DNA of 64,000 nucleotides, from assembly GCA_018417955.1 (NCBI GenBank), contig JACTVC010000004.1, forward strand, positions 496,001-560,000, written 5' to 3'. Source of the stretch: Laccaria trichodermophora. Its lineage: Eukaryota > Basidiomycota > Agaricomycetes > Agaricales > Hydnangiaceae. A model generated the notes under the pieces. It was not told the DNA's origin and made no database searches. It was given only the letters and a program-made list of their open reading frames with translations. The first letter of the stretch is position 1, and each line of letters begins with the position of its first letter. Of the stretch, positions 54,957 through 64,000 are shown in pieces. Made by a program: the position numbers and the translations under genes.

Positions 54957-57524
54957 ATGGCTTCTCCATTCTGGGCCCAGGTCGCTAGAACCTGCGCTTT
55001 TACCCACACACGAGCAGTTCGTTCTGTTCCCATACTCCATCGCTCATTTGTTGCCCTTGCTTCTCGGAATCATGGTACGTTCAACTTATACTTGTATTCT
55101 ACGCAATTTTTAAAGGTTATCAGCTATCCACCCGCGGTTGTCACGGTCGTCGTCAGCAGCTGCCGCCGCCGTGTCTGATACTCCAGACGTTGCTAAACCA
55201 GTCAATGAATCCCCACGTTTTTCTGAATTGAAGGGCGCTATCAATGACCGTACCCTTCAAGCCATCACCAACGGACCATTCCACCATACTCACATGTCGG
55301 TTGTCCAAGCCGAAGTTTTCCCTCTTCTCCCACAACTTGCGGAACCTTACAGCCCCGATTCTGGAAATGATCAGCCACGCGACCTCCTTGTGAAAGCTAG
55401 GACGGGCACGGGCAAAACCATGGCTTTTCTCGTCCCTGCAATTGAAGCTCGTCTCAAGTCTCTCGAGGCCCATGCAAATAAGGTTGTTCCAGACAGCGGT
55501 CTCCCTGACTCTGCGAAACTTCGCAGGGAAGCAATTCGCGCTCATGCAACGGACACAGTCGGAACTCTCATCATCAGCCCTACTCGTGAACTGGTGTCTC
55601 AGATTGCTACTGAGGCCATGAAGCTCACGAGCCACCACCCTGGTTTCGAGGTTAAACTTTTCGTCGGCGGAGAATCAAAGTCTAATCAACTCTATAACTG
55701 GAGAAAAGGACGCAGAGACATTGTGGTTACCACGCCAGGACGCATGAGAGACTTTTTGGAATCAGAACCCTCTGTTTCGGGCCCGATCTCGCGTGCTGAA
55801 GTGGTGAGTTCTCTTCGATGGCATTGATGTTTCATCTACTTACACGTTGGCAGCTAATCCTCGATGAAGCTGACACCTTGCTCGAATTTGGATTCAGGGA
55901 TGACATAGAAATGATTAGGGATTGCCTTCCCCCCACACCTCAGCGACAGACATTTTTGTTCTCTGCTACCCTCGGTGCAAATATTCGAGAAATTGCCCGA
56001 GCTTCTCTGGCGAAGAACCATATCTACATTAACTGTGTTTCGGAAGACACGTCGCCAGTACATGCACACATCCCTCAATACCACACCATCCTACCTGCGC
56101 CAGATCAACAAATTTCTCACGTTCTCCGCACGATTGCGCACGATCAACTGACACACCCGGGTAATTCCAAGGTCATCGTATTTTTACCCACCACGAAGGT
56201 TACTGAGCTATTCAGCGACATTCTTCGTGAAGTTGGACGGGATTCCTTGCCTGCCCGAACACGGGTTTACGAAATTCACTCAAAGAGGAACATGAACCAG
56301 CGCAGCACGACCAACAAAAACTTCCGGGCTGATACCTCTGGAGCATGCGTTCTTGTCACCTCCGATGTGTCTGCCCGAGGCGTAGATTATCCCGGAGTTA
56401 CTCGCGTTATTCAAGTCGGCATCCCTTCCACTCCCGAACAATATGTTCACCGCGTTGGTCGTACAGGCCGTGCTGGGGCAACCAAAGGCCGTGGGGATCT
56501 CATCCTCCTGCCATGGGAGATGGGTTACGTCTCCAGGACCCTTAGCCACATTCCACTGAAACCCGTCACTGTTGCTGAACTCACTTCGCAAACAAAAGAG
56601 CTCGCTGCTAAATTCGACGAGAACCCTGCATCGTTCTTCCCACCCGCTCCCCCCGCCCCTCCGTCTTTCAAGAAGGATCGAGGCCGCCGCGAATACGTCC
56701 CTATTGTTGGCCCACGGTCCTTCAACACCCCAACGGCAGCCCTTGTTGAGGAAATCGACAAGTCTGTCTCTGACCTCGTCATGAAGCTTGACGAAGAACA
56801 AGTCATCCAGGCAGCCGTGGCTATGATGGGCTTCTACGCTGGCAAAGTCTCTGAACTGCGCACCTCCAAAATGACCATCCTTGAAGGAATACAGGCTTGG
56901 GCTATGGAAGCCGGCGGAGCCTCTAGGCCACCACATATCCCCAGCAGTATATTGGCGGGTGATGGGTCTCGTCGGCCGCCTCCCCGAGAAAGATTTGTGA
57001 AACCCGAGTGGACGAGCAGTCCCAGAGATGGAGGGTTCTCGCGTGATCGGTTTGGTGGTGACAGGAGTGCTGGAGGGTACGGCGGCGAGCGCAGTAGCAG
57101 TCGGCGTCCTTGGGAGGGCCGTGGTTCTTCTGCCTCCAGAAACCGGTCTGATTCATTCGACCAAGCCCCAACCCGTGAGGGCCGTGGTTCTTTTGCCTCT
57201 AGAGATCGGTTTGATTCGCTCAACCAGGCCCCTGGTGCCCCCACTCGCCGCGATGAGTTTGCTGCGCCCCGTCGTGACTTCCCCCGTGAAAACTATCCGC
57301 GTCGTGAAGGTTCCTCTTTTGGTGGCGCACGACGTGAAGGTTCCTCATTTGGCGGCCCCCGTCGTGAAGGCTCCTCGTTTGGCGGCCCCCGTCGTGAGGG
57401 CTCCTCGTTTGGCGGCTCCCGACGTGAAGGTGGTTCCAGCTACCAACGCGATAATCGACATGACGACCGTGGAGGTCGCCGACAGTCTGGTGAAAGACGA
57501 GGATCTCGAGATGGATCCTGGTGA
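54957..57524 (+). CDS. DEAD-box RNA helicase, probably mitochondrial (Mss116-like)
   Basis: Exons 54957..55074, 55124..55803, 55854..57524 (822 aa). The first ~50 residues are Arg/Ser/Ala-rich without acids (MASPFWAQVARTCAFTHTRA...), a mitochondrial presequence. Helicase motifs: Q-motif region ending MSVVQAEVFPLL, I ARTGTGKT, Ia PTRELVSQ, Ib TPGRM, II LDEAD, III SAT, V TSDVSARGVDYPGV, VI HRVGRTGRAG. The C-terminal 200 residues are basic and Gly/Arg/Ser-rich with tandem REGSSFGG repeats, an RNA-binding tail. Mss116 relatives assist intron splicing and RNA remodelling in mitochondria. In intron 1 the acceptor at ATCAG (55123) is used, since the earlier AAAG acceptor breaks the frame. Confidence 0.93.
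57297..57430 (+). repeat. coding tandem repeat in the helicase tail
   Basis: About four to five 30-bp units (CGTCGTGAAGG.TCCTC.TTTGGCGG) encode RREGSSFGGP-like decapeptides. Confidence 0.85.
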
Positions 57525-59439
57525 TAAATTATACTAGTAGACACACTTATTATGATCCCCCCCATGCTTGTACCATTATATTTGCTTTAGATACGTTTTC
57601 ACGATAAAGAAAAAAGTACTAATCTTCTCGATATTGGGAGCGAGAGTGACTCTCAAAAACCCATGGCAACTACCTAGCCAAACACGAGCAAACCGTGTCA
57701 CGTGCCATCCAGTATATAAGCAGCGAAAAAATTTCATCGTCTCTTCACTCATTTCGGGTTCGCTTTATTGTCCCCCTGCGAATTCTACCCTCTTCTCGCA
57801 GGAGTCTACCGCTTTCCCTAGAGGGACGACGTGTCTCAGCTGGAGCGCACTCTCGCCATTGGCTTTCAGTTATCGCTGAACTGGAGTGAAGTTCCTTACC
57901 AGAGATTCTACATATTCCTTACGTTGTCGTTCTACAGCCATGTACCGCTATGTAGCATTCCTATGATGGTCCTATAAATGCATCCTTTTGCCCACTTCCT
58001 GCCTAAGTGCTCCCACTTTGACGCTGACTTGATGTTGCCTATGAGTGCATGTTGACTGAATCTCGAGGGTGTTATTTAAGGTACGCAGAGCTCGTCTCTG
58101 CACGTTTCTTGGTCCTCAACTGGCTACGCCCAACTTGGTTTAGGGTGCAAACGTCGAAAACCGTCCACGACTAATTCCGTAGGAGAGGACCGTAATTTTG
58201 AAGACACTTTTCCCACTTACAGTCAAGAAAAGATGTGACTTTCTTCAATATCACTGACTCGCCCATTTCCCAGCGGTAGCACTTACCCATCTCTGACTTC
58301 CCTCGTGTGTAAGGTTTTGGCCACGCTACCATGGATTCTTGTCTTTGCTTACCCGGTTCCGCCGTGATCACCCTAAGTAGGTGTATCCTCGAGCCTCGGG
58401 CCCTGCACCTTAAGGCTAGCTGCGTGTGCGATCTCGGCGAATCCACCTTTCGTCAAAGGCTATTGTCCCGATGGTTACTCATGAGACCTCTCAGCTAGTG
58501 GCATTGTCTCTTGAACCTTGTCTCTCTTGGGGCTTCCTTGCTGCTGACCGCTTTGGACTCCGAGTCGACGTCATCCCGCTTCAGACGCCCAGGGATCACA
58601 GTTTTTTCCGTTTATCAACGGCGAGTTTCTTGTTTGCCTGCGCAGCAATTTGGCGTGTGGATATTTTATGTTAACAGGAAGCATCTTGACCCACAACCAC
58701 TAACTACTGACTCCAGGATTGAGGACTTTACGGGCCCCCGGTTCTAATTATTTCATTATGAGGTCCCATGCGCAGTGCTTCTCCGAGAGATGAATAATTG
58801 TCGGGGAAACCCTCATCCGTCAATTGGGAGTTCGGGACGACATCCCATGATATTGGTAAGTTACTGATTACTTTTCCCATTAATTAAATTGCTGGCCTTG
58901 AAGTTCATTGGCGCACTATCTTTACTAGTCGACAAGCCTTGTTATGTATTTAGTAGTCATTAATAAACAGACTGGATGTACCAAGTACTCCGAAGTCCCG
59001 ACTCCAGCATGTTATCTCAGAAACTTTTTTAGGGAACTTGTAAGACAACGAGTCGATAGACGGATCATCGAGCTGAGCCTGAGTTCAGCAAGTTGACACT
59101 TGTCGAACCGACAAGTTGGCTAAGACTTGATTCAGGCAAGTGGAGATGACATGAGGCTGGAGCTGCACCGATGGAAATCTGTTGAAGAATGTTCTCTTTG
59201 CTGAATTGGGCTTTGGTTAGGCAATTAAGATCGTTTATGGTGTGCCTTGGCGGATCGGGCATGCTCGACCGTTGATCGTTTTGCCGAATTTCATATCTCG
59301 ACGAATAACAGTAGTGGTATTTTCCACTTCAAGACTAAAGATAAATTTGCCCTTCTAGATGTACAATGGGGGTGCTTAAAAACATCAAAGAATGATGGAC
59401 AATGCATAGGCCGCTCGGAACGAATTTTCCCGGTGGGCC
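57525..59439. other. region without recognisable gene
   Basis: A TATATAAGC at 57713-57721 looks like a core promoter but no convincing ORF follows. ORFs at 58426-58674 (+) and 59065-59262 (-) are short and unrecognised; the latter could be remains of a longer FHA gene. Confidence 0.4.
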
Positions 59440-59989
59440 TCACCACCCTGATAACCCAATGACAAGCGCTACCTTTGCGATGATGGATTTAAGGTGGTCG
59501 TCGGTGATATAGGCAGGAGTTTGGCTATTACGTTGGACAGGACTTCCAAGACTCTAAATGATAGTGGGTAAATGCCCGGAAACTAGAGGACTGCTCGATC
59601 TAAACATACAAGGACATCTCCCTGACGAAGAAGGGTATCTGTCGTGATCTTCACGCCATTCACAAAGGTGCCAAAGGGCGAGTCCAGATCACGAATGTAC
59701 ACCTGATGGAGAAAAATTCAATGTCGTCCTCGGGGTAAAGAAAGACAAAAGGAATGCTAACTTTACTCCCATTCAGCCAGACTTCAGCATGTGATGTGCT
59801 CACGGGCAAAGGCGATATCCCGGTCCGTACTACGGCGAACCATCCATTCGAAGAGGACGATGTATGTGCTGGGTCATTAGGTATCTCGATCCCAAGTACG
59901 ACTCGTTTGTCGCGTAGGTTGAGTTGCTTCGGTTGGAACGGAAAGCTACCAGAAGCGGGAGAGAGGTGAAGACTGGGTGTGCTAGCCAT
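59440..59989 (-). CDS. FHA-domain protein (short)
   Basis: Minus-strand exons 59989..59762, 59702..59610, 59553..59440 (144 aa). FHA phosphothreonine-binding signatures: the strand LNLRDKRVVLGIEI, VSTSHAEVW (Ser-x-x-His), then DLDSPFGTFVNGVKI (the NG motif), and DVLSLGS. The chain then goes NSQTPAYITDDHLKSIIAKV and stops shortly after. Related fungal FHA proteins are much longer, with coiled-coil C-terminal parts. This one may be a truncated version, or an unseen intron after SIIAK may lead to further exons. Likely a phosphoprotein adaptor. Confidence 0.75.
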
Positions 59990-60575
59990 GATGTGTTTAT
60001 AACGAGCGGTAACCGTCTAAGATGTGGCAGTCGCGAGAGTAGGGAACTGAGATGCAGACGAGAGTGACTTCTTGCTGCGACTTCACAGGACCGCCTTTTA
60101 TAGAATAACGAGGAGGCTGAGCTTAACAGGGCCGGAGGTCGGATTTCAGAAAAGAAGCATTCATAATTCGATCCGTTATGGAAAGGTTGTGGGTATGGGT
60201 GTCCATGAAGAAGATCGGAAGGGATTACGAATATCCAGGATGAAGGAGCAAACAAAGGGAGGCAACAAACTTTGGTCGATTCTGATAGTTTGCCACTGTG
60301 CGTGACTTAAACTCCGCGCAGCGTGTTGGCGCCCTCAGTGATCTGACGGAAACACTACCAGAACAACCCCAATTTCAATTGCGCTGCCTAATCGTTAGAA
60401 ATCTGTTCAGAAAATTTCAAGGGGGGTGATTAAATAATAAAATTGAGCAGACCAACCAAATGAACTTACCTTGCTGTATCCCATCGAAGCAAGTAGATTG
60501 TTTTGATGCCAGTGCCAACCCAACACCTGACCAATCAAGATAGCTGAGGAGCTCATTTGATACGCTTAGCCACAG
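59990..60575. other. intergenic region
   Basis: Promoter side of the FHA gene. Upstream exons of the CCDC25 relic, if any, were not found here. Confidence 0.4.
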
Positions 60576-61258
60576 GACGTCAAGTTCCATGTCGACAAAA
60601 TATTATCAGATTCACAAATGCCCGACGGAATAGCTTGGAGTATTCCCGCAGAGCTCTCAACAGACTGTGCTCAGCTAGTGAAATGTAATTCGATTGAAGG
60701 TATGCAACTAGAACATCTTGTTAAACTCTTCTCGATAAAGTAATCAGGCAACAAAAAGGATAACTTAACAATCATCTATACACCAGGTGACAACTTGAAG
60801 GTGGGTTCGTTTGTCTTCATTAGCGGCAAAGAACTTTCTTCTAGTCGAAGGTTAGAAAACGGGGGATATGGATGTAGGTCAAGTGTCATTCCACAACGAC
60901 AAGAAGGTGAGGTGCGCCCACATCCATCCGATCGTTAGCTGAAAACTTAAGTCAAAGGAGGTTGAGAAAATGATTGGTTCTCTTTGATATGAGATAGTGC
61001 CTCAACGCGAAAACGCCCTTGTGTACCGTCTCAACAAGAAGAAGGATGAGCGACAGGTCAATCATGAACAAGAAAAAGATAGACCGCATCAAGAAGGAGA
61101 ACGTCGTAAGGAGGGCAGCAGCAGCCGAGAAGGTGCACCCTTTTCAGGCAGCACGGTCATACGATCCCTTGTTTGAGGACGAGGATCAACCCCGAAAGAC
61201 GGGGAGAGAACTAGGCATAAATCTGAATGGCGATGTTAATTGCGAAAAATTGAAATAA
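60576..61258 (+). pseudogene. CCDC25/Jlp2 (NFACT-R domain) gene relic
   Basis: Recognisable blocks in order: FHVDK and MPDGIAW..DCAQLVKCNSIEGNKKDNLTIIYTP (exon 60576..60699 and the next), KTGDMDVGQVSFHNDKK after a GT-AG intron, VPQRENALVYRLNKKKDERQVNHEQEK, and IKKENVVRRAAAAEK..RSYDPLFEDED. These are the conserved parts of CCDC25/Jlp2. Damage: the segment between VDK and MPDG is shortened and garbled, the N-terminal exon is missing, and the frame shifts at an A5 run (61073-61077), after which IDRIKKENVV continues in another frame. One A fewer would repair the last break, but not the first two. Confidence 0.78.
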
Positions 61259-61754
61259 AAGTACTTACACGGTTGTTTGAAAGTCGAAAGGCGGAGATAC
61301 TAACTCGAGAACTCCTCGACGCATGGCAGCCTAGTCTATGAGAACTTACAAGATAAAATCCGATGTCATTAGAAGTTAAAGAGGTCGTCTGTCAAAGTGA
61401 TTCGACAGTGGGAAATAGCCGCAACTTTGAATCATTTACGGACCAACAAAACGCTTTCGCGCAGAGACCGAGCTTGAAGGCGGACCATCCTCTAAGTTCA
61501 AATGCCCTTGGAAAGGGCACAGGGGGGCCCTGCAATGCCAGATAAATCAGAAAATGGGAGTTCCGACTCAACTGAGGTCGTCATGTGTGGCTGATTGGTA
61601 GAAATCGGTAGCTGCAAGAGAGGACTCAGACGAGTATCGCGAAGTTCAAAAGGCCAATTTGAAAAACCAGCCCTAAAATAGTCTCCCACGTGACTTTAAA
61701 CTTTTTCTTAGTCCCGCATACCAACAGTGACGACGATCGTGTCTCCTCCCCACC
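61259..61754. other. intergenic region
   Basis: Promoter side of the mL57 gene; no gene seen. A CACGTG lies at 61688-61693. Confidence 0.4.
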
Positions 61755-62572
61755 ATGTCGCGTCCAGCCCGCTCTGTAAAGTCCTTGCTCTCGCTGAATA
61801 CCAGGGTCCCTCCTGTGGCTTCAAGGCCTGTAACGGGTAGGCCGGAGGTGCGGTCTGGGTCAAAGTTTTCGGACCACTTGAACGGCGTCTTCCCTGGACT
61901 TCAATTCCCCCCAGAACTGGCTCGTCGTATACTTACGCATGCTAGTCATCAAACAGCTACGAATGGGCATAACGCAAGTTTAAGTTTCATTGGTACGCCA
62001 CGAGCACGAGCATGTTCCAGGTCGTGTGATCTAATAACACTTATTGCCCACAGGTCGCCGTGTTCTTGACTCTTACCTTCACCTTTTCTTAACCTCAAGC
62101 TCGGCCCTCACACCTGAGCACGACTTGGAGAACATCGCCTACCACACACTTCACACCTATGCTCTGGGGGAACACGTAGGGTCAAAATGGGGCCTCGGTC
62201 GCACTTTGCGATGGGTACCTGCATTCGCTCCAGAGGTTCGCGAGCAAGTGCCTGACTCACCCGACCTGCAGAAGGTTGGGCTTTATAAGGTTCAGGGAGA
62301 CGCGGTAACAGCAGTGATGGGCGGCATATTTTCCCAATTTGTACGTCCTGCTCCTCTACCTTTTTGATGCTCTGAACGATGTATTTCGTCAGGGAGGCTC
62401 CGTGGCACACAGGGTGTTCCATACACGACTGCTGCCATGTATGCTGGTGAAGGGCGCACTGCACGAAGCATTCCATCGTGATGCTCTGTTAGTGTGTGAC
62501 CGTATGGGTGGGCCGGAGGGGAGACTAGTGAAAAACTCATCGACTAGAAATGTGGCGGATCCAGCTCAATGA
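61755..62572 (+). CDS. mitochondrial large-subunit ribosomal protein mL57 (Mrpl15-like, RNase III fold)
   Basis: Exons 61755..61992, 62054..62340, 62393..62572 (234 aa). Basic presequence-like start (MSRPARSVKSLLSLNTRV). RNase III-type helical core: FPPELARRILTHASHQ, GRRVLDSYLHLFLTSS, LGRTLRW, GDAVTAVMGGIFSQFGG, and AHRVFHTRLLP at the end, as in yeast Mrpl15. The acidic catalytic residues of true RNase III (for example the EFLGD motif) are replaced (GRRVLDS), which fits a structural ribosomal role. All introns in phase. Confidence 0.85.
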
Positions 62573-62925
62573 CGTATAAGTACCAACCTATTTATGGTAC
62601 GTCCCCCTGCCCAGCCGAGGTCTTCTGCTTATGACGTTTTCAGTACCCGTAATATATACTCTTACTTCCTACTTTTTGGAACTTCATTCCATTCCATCAC
62701 TATGATGGGGTCTTCGCAACTCCGTTTGAACAAGAGTCCATTTGGCCATTTGGGCTAGGCTGCCATAAGACACTTGTTTGTTGACCATCCATTTCCTGTC
62801 GTCTCAATTTGCAGATACTTGAAGAATTGCCATGGCACAGCATCGTCAAGGTGCTCCCTCTATGGCATCCCTGGCCCTTTGTAAACTGTGCCTGTTAAGA
62901 GGTGCTCAATTACAGGCAGGTCAGG
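62573..62925. other. intergenic region between converging genes
   Basis: 3' flanks of mL57 (+) and the neprosin-like gene (-); nothing else seen. Confidence 0.5.
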
Positions 62926-63930
62926 TCAGTTCAGGACCGGTGTATATTCCCCATGAGAACTTATTTGACCTTCACAGACGATCGAAACACAAACTGAGAT
63001 AAAGTCCATATAAAACAAGAGAAGATAATAGCACGTGTTGCCACCTGGCCCACCAAAGAAGAAGAAAGTACCCCAATCGCCTCCCTGAAGTGACTTTGAA
63101 TTGTTGATATTCCAGCAGCTGCGGCTGCCTATATCGACCTTCGTCAAGTCTGACCAAACACCAACGCTAGCATTCACGTCGGGCGGGTTGTAGTGGATCC
63201 TGTTCAGGTAAGCGGCCTGTGCATAACCTTTGTCCGGGAACATTCCGCTGCCCATCTACGGCCAGACACCTGTCGCACTGAACCTCACAACTTCGCCGCC
63301 ATACTCTGCGAATTCCGCATTCTTGGTAAGCTGTCCTCCGTTGTGGATCGAGCCGGGGTAATGCCCAACTGTGTCATAGGCTGCGCCCGCGCCCCTGAGA
63401 TCCAACCACCAAATGCTCTGATAAAGTTTCCACTGCAGGTCAAAGCCTTCCTGATCACCACCCCTGTGGTCGAAAGTCCTTCCGAGGTGCCAGTTGTTGT
63501 TGGTCTGCACGAAGGCCTTGCACTCCAGGTTGTAACAGCCCGTAGAGTACGCGTCGGATGTCCAGAAGATGAAGCGCACTGCCGCCTGTGTAATGAAATG
63601 CTGGACAATCCACCCCCCTTCGGCCGTTTGAAGGTTTTTGCTGGACCCGCATACGTACCACTGCTGGGAGATGCTGAAATTTCCGACAGGACTACAGGTC
63701 CAAATATGAGTGACTACCGATATTGTCGATTTGTTGATAACCATAGGCGTAGAGGCGAGGCTGCCGAGCTTAGGGGCCTCGGCTGTCAAGTTCTTCCACC
63801 CCTCGGGCACTCAGCACTTGCCCAGCTCCGTTTGTGGAGTGAGCGAAGAAAGCGGCAAGCGTGGGGTAGGTGGTCATCCGCTCCAGTGTTAGGCGAGCGA
63901 ATGGAATGATTCCGTCAGGACCAGATATAT
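62926..63930 (-). pseudogene. neprosin-like (DUF239) protein gene with in-frame stop; 5' end unresolved
   Basis: Minus strand. From right to left: IIPFARLTLERMTTYPTLAAFF (about 63920-63850), QQWYVCG, LQTAEGGWIVQH, FIFWTSDAYSTGCYNLECKAFVQTNNNWHLG, GHYPGSIHNGGQLTKNAEFAEYGGEVVRFSATGVWP, then TAG at 63258-63256. It continues in the same frame with MGSGMFPDKGYAQAAYLNRIHY and WGTFFFFGGPGGNTC. This is the neprosin-domain order (glutamic prolyl endopeptidase-like, normally secreted). The stop replaces the Gln expected before MGSG. The N-terminal part changes frame near 63800, where an intron may lie, and may start beyond the window. Confidence 0.75.
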
Positions 63931-64000
63931 CGTTGCCGGCAGCCAAACGGATCGTTCAGGTTCTGCGTCAGAGGGGATAGGACTGGGTTCATACCCGTAG

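Noticed and set aside
55818..55853. Upstream ATG extension of the last helicase exon
   Set aside because: This is intron 2. The LILDEAD motif joins exon 2 only with the acceptor at 55853.
57297..57430. Short regular repeats that could suggest a CRISPR-like or minisatellite array
   Set aside because: They are in frame within the DEAD-box tail and code REGSSFGG repeats.
57700..57890. Possible gene behind a good TATA (57713)
   Set aside because: No ORF with coding character or splice pattern follows.

Overview
The window is nuclear DNA of a filamentous basidiomycete, most likely a mushroom-forming agaricomycete. The genes are split by many short (about 45-65 nt) GT-AG introns, intergenic spaces are short, and the families are typical of that group (TOK-type K+ channels, NIPA-like transporter, ChAPs, SDE3-type helicase, Fcy2-type permease, neprosin-like protein). 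I rebuilt exon structures by hand from splice sites, reading-frame continuity and comparison of paralogues inside the window.

Layout. 1-3 kb: 3' part of a CCDC6-like coiled-coil gene, then an Hsp20 gene with a polyQ head. 3.6-5.8 kb: a 2.1-kb element with terminal inverted repeats, then relics. 7-10 kb: TOK-type channel 1. 11.5-13.7 kb: aspartokinase. 13.9-17.3 kb (-): SDE3/MOV10-type helicase. 17.7-20.6 kb (-): ChAPs (Bch1/Bud7) exomer subunit. 20.7-26.3 kb: three tandem ~2-kb units, each with a small four-exon gene that looks like a beta-trefoil peptidase inhibitor. 26.6-28.0 kb (-): endonuclease/exonuclease/phosphatase protein. 28.0-34.7 kb: three copies of an unrecognised secreted acidic-repeat protein, two of them joined to truncated copies of the inhibitor gene. 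A Mutator-like MITE lies among them. 35.4-37.3 kb: NIPA-like Mg transporter. 37.5-38.4 kb: tRNA-Val and its degenerate tandem copies. 39.0-42.0 kb: TOK-type channel 2. 42.6-45.0 kb: two tandem derlins. 45.9-48.0 kb (-): dead Fcy2-type permease. 48.2-48.7 kb (-): small unknown gene. 51.1-54.3 kb (-): two tandem SDR genes. 55.0-57.5 kb: mitochondrial DEAD-box helicase. 59.4-60.0 kb (-): FHA protein. 60.6-61.3 kb: CCDC25/Jlp2 relic. 61.8-62.6 kb: mitoribosomal RNase III-fold protein mL57. 62.9-64.0 kb (-): disrupted neprosin-like gene running towards the window edge.

The genes do not form one pathway. Housekeeping genes (aspartokinase, ChAPs, derlin, DEAD-box helicase, mL57) alternate with rapidly duplicating accessory DNA. 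What stands out is the density of local paralogues: 2 channels, 2 derlins, 2 SDRs, 5 inhibitor copies, 3 acidic secreted copies and several tRNA-Val-like copies. Other notable features are well-supported GC-AG introns, a MITE with a readable target duplication and a paralogous empty site, and several genes with a single frame break or an in-frame stop. Some of these breaks may be assembly errors, others real decay.
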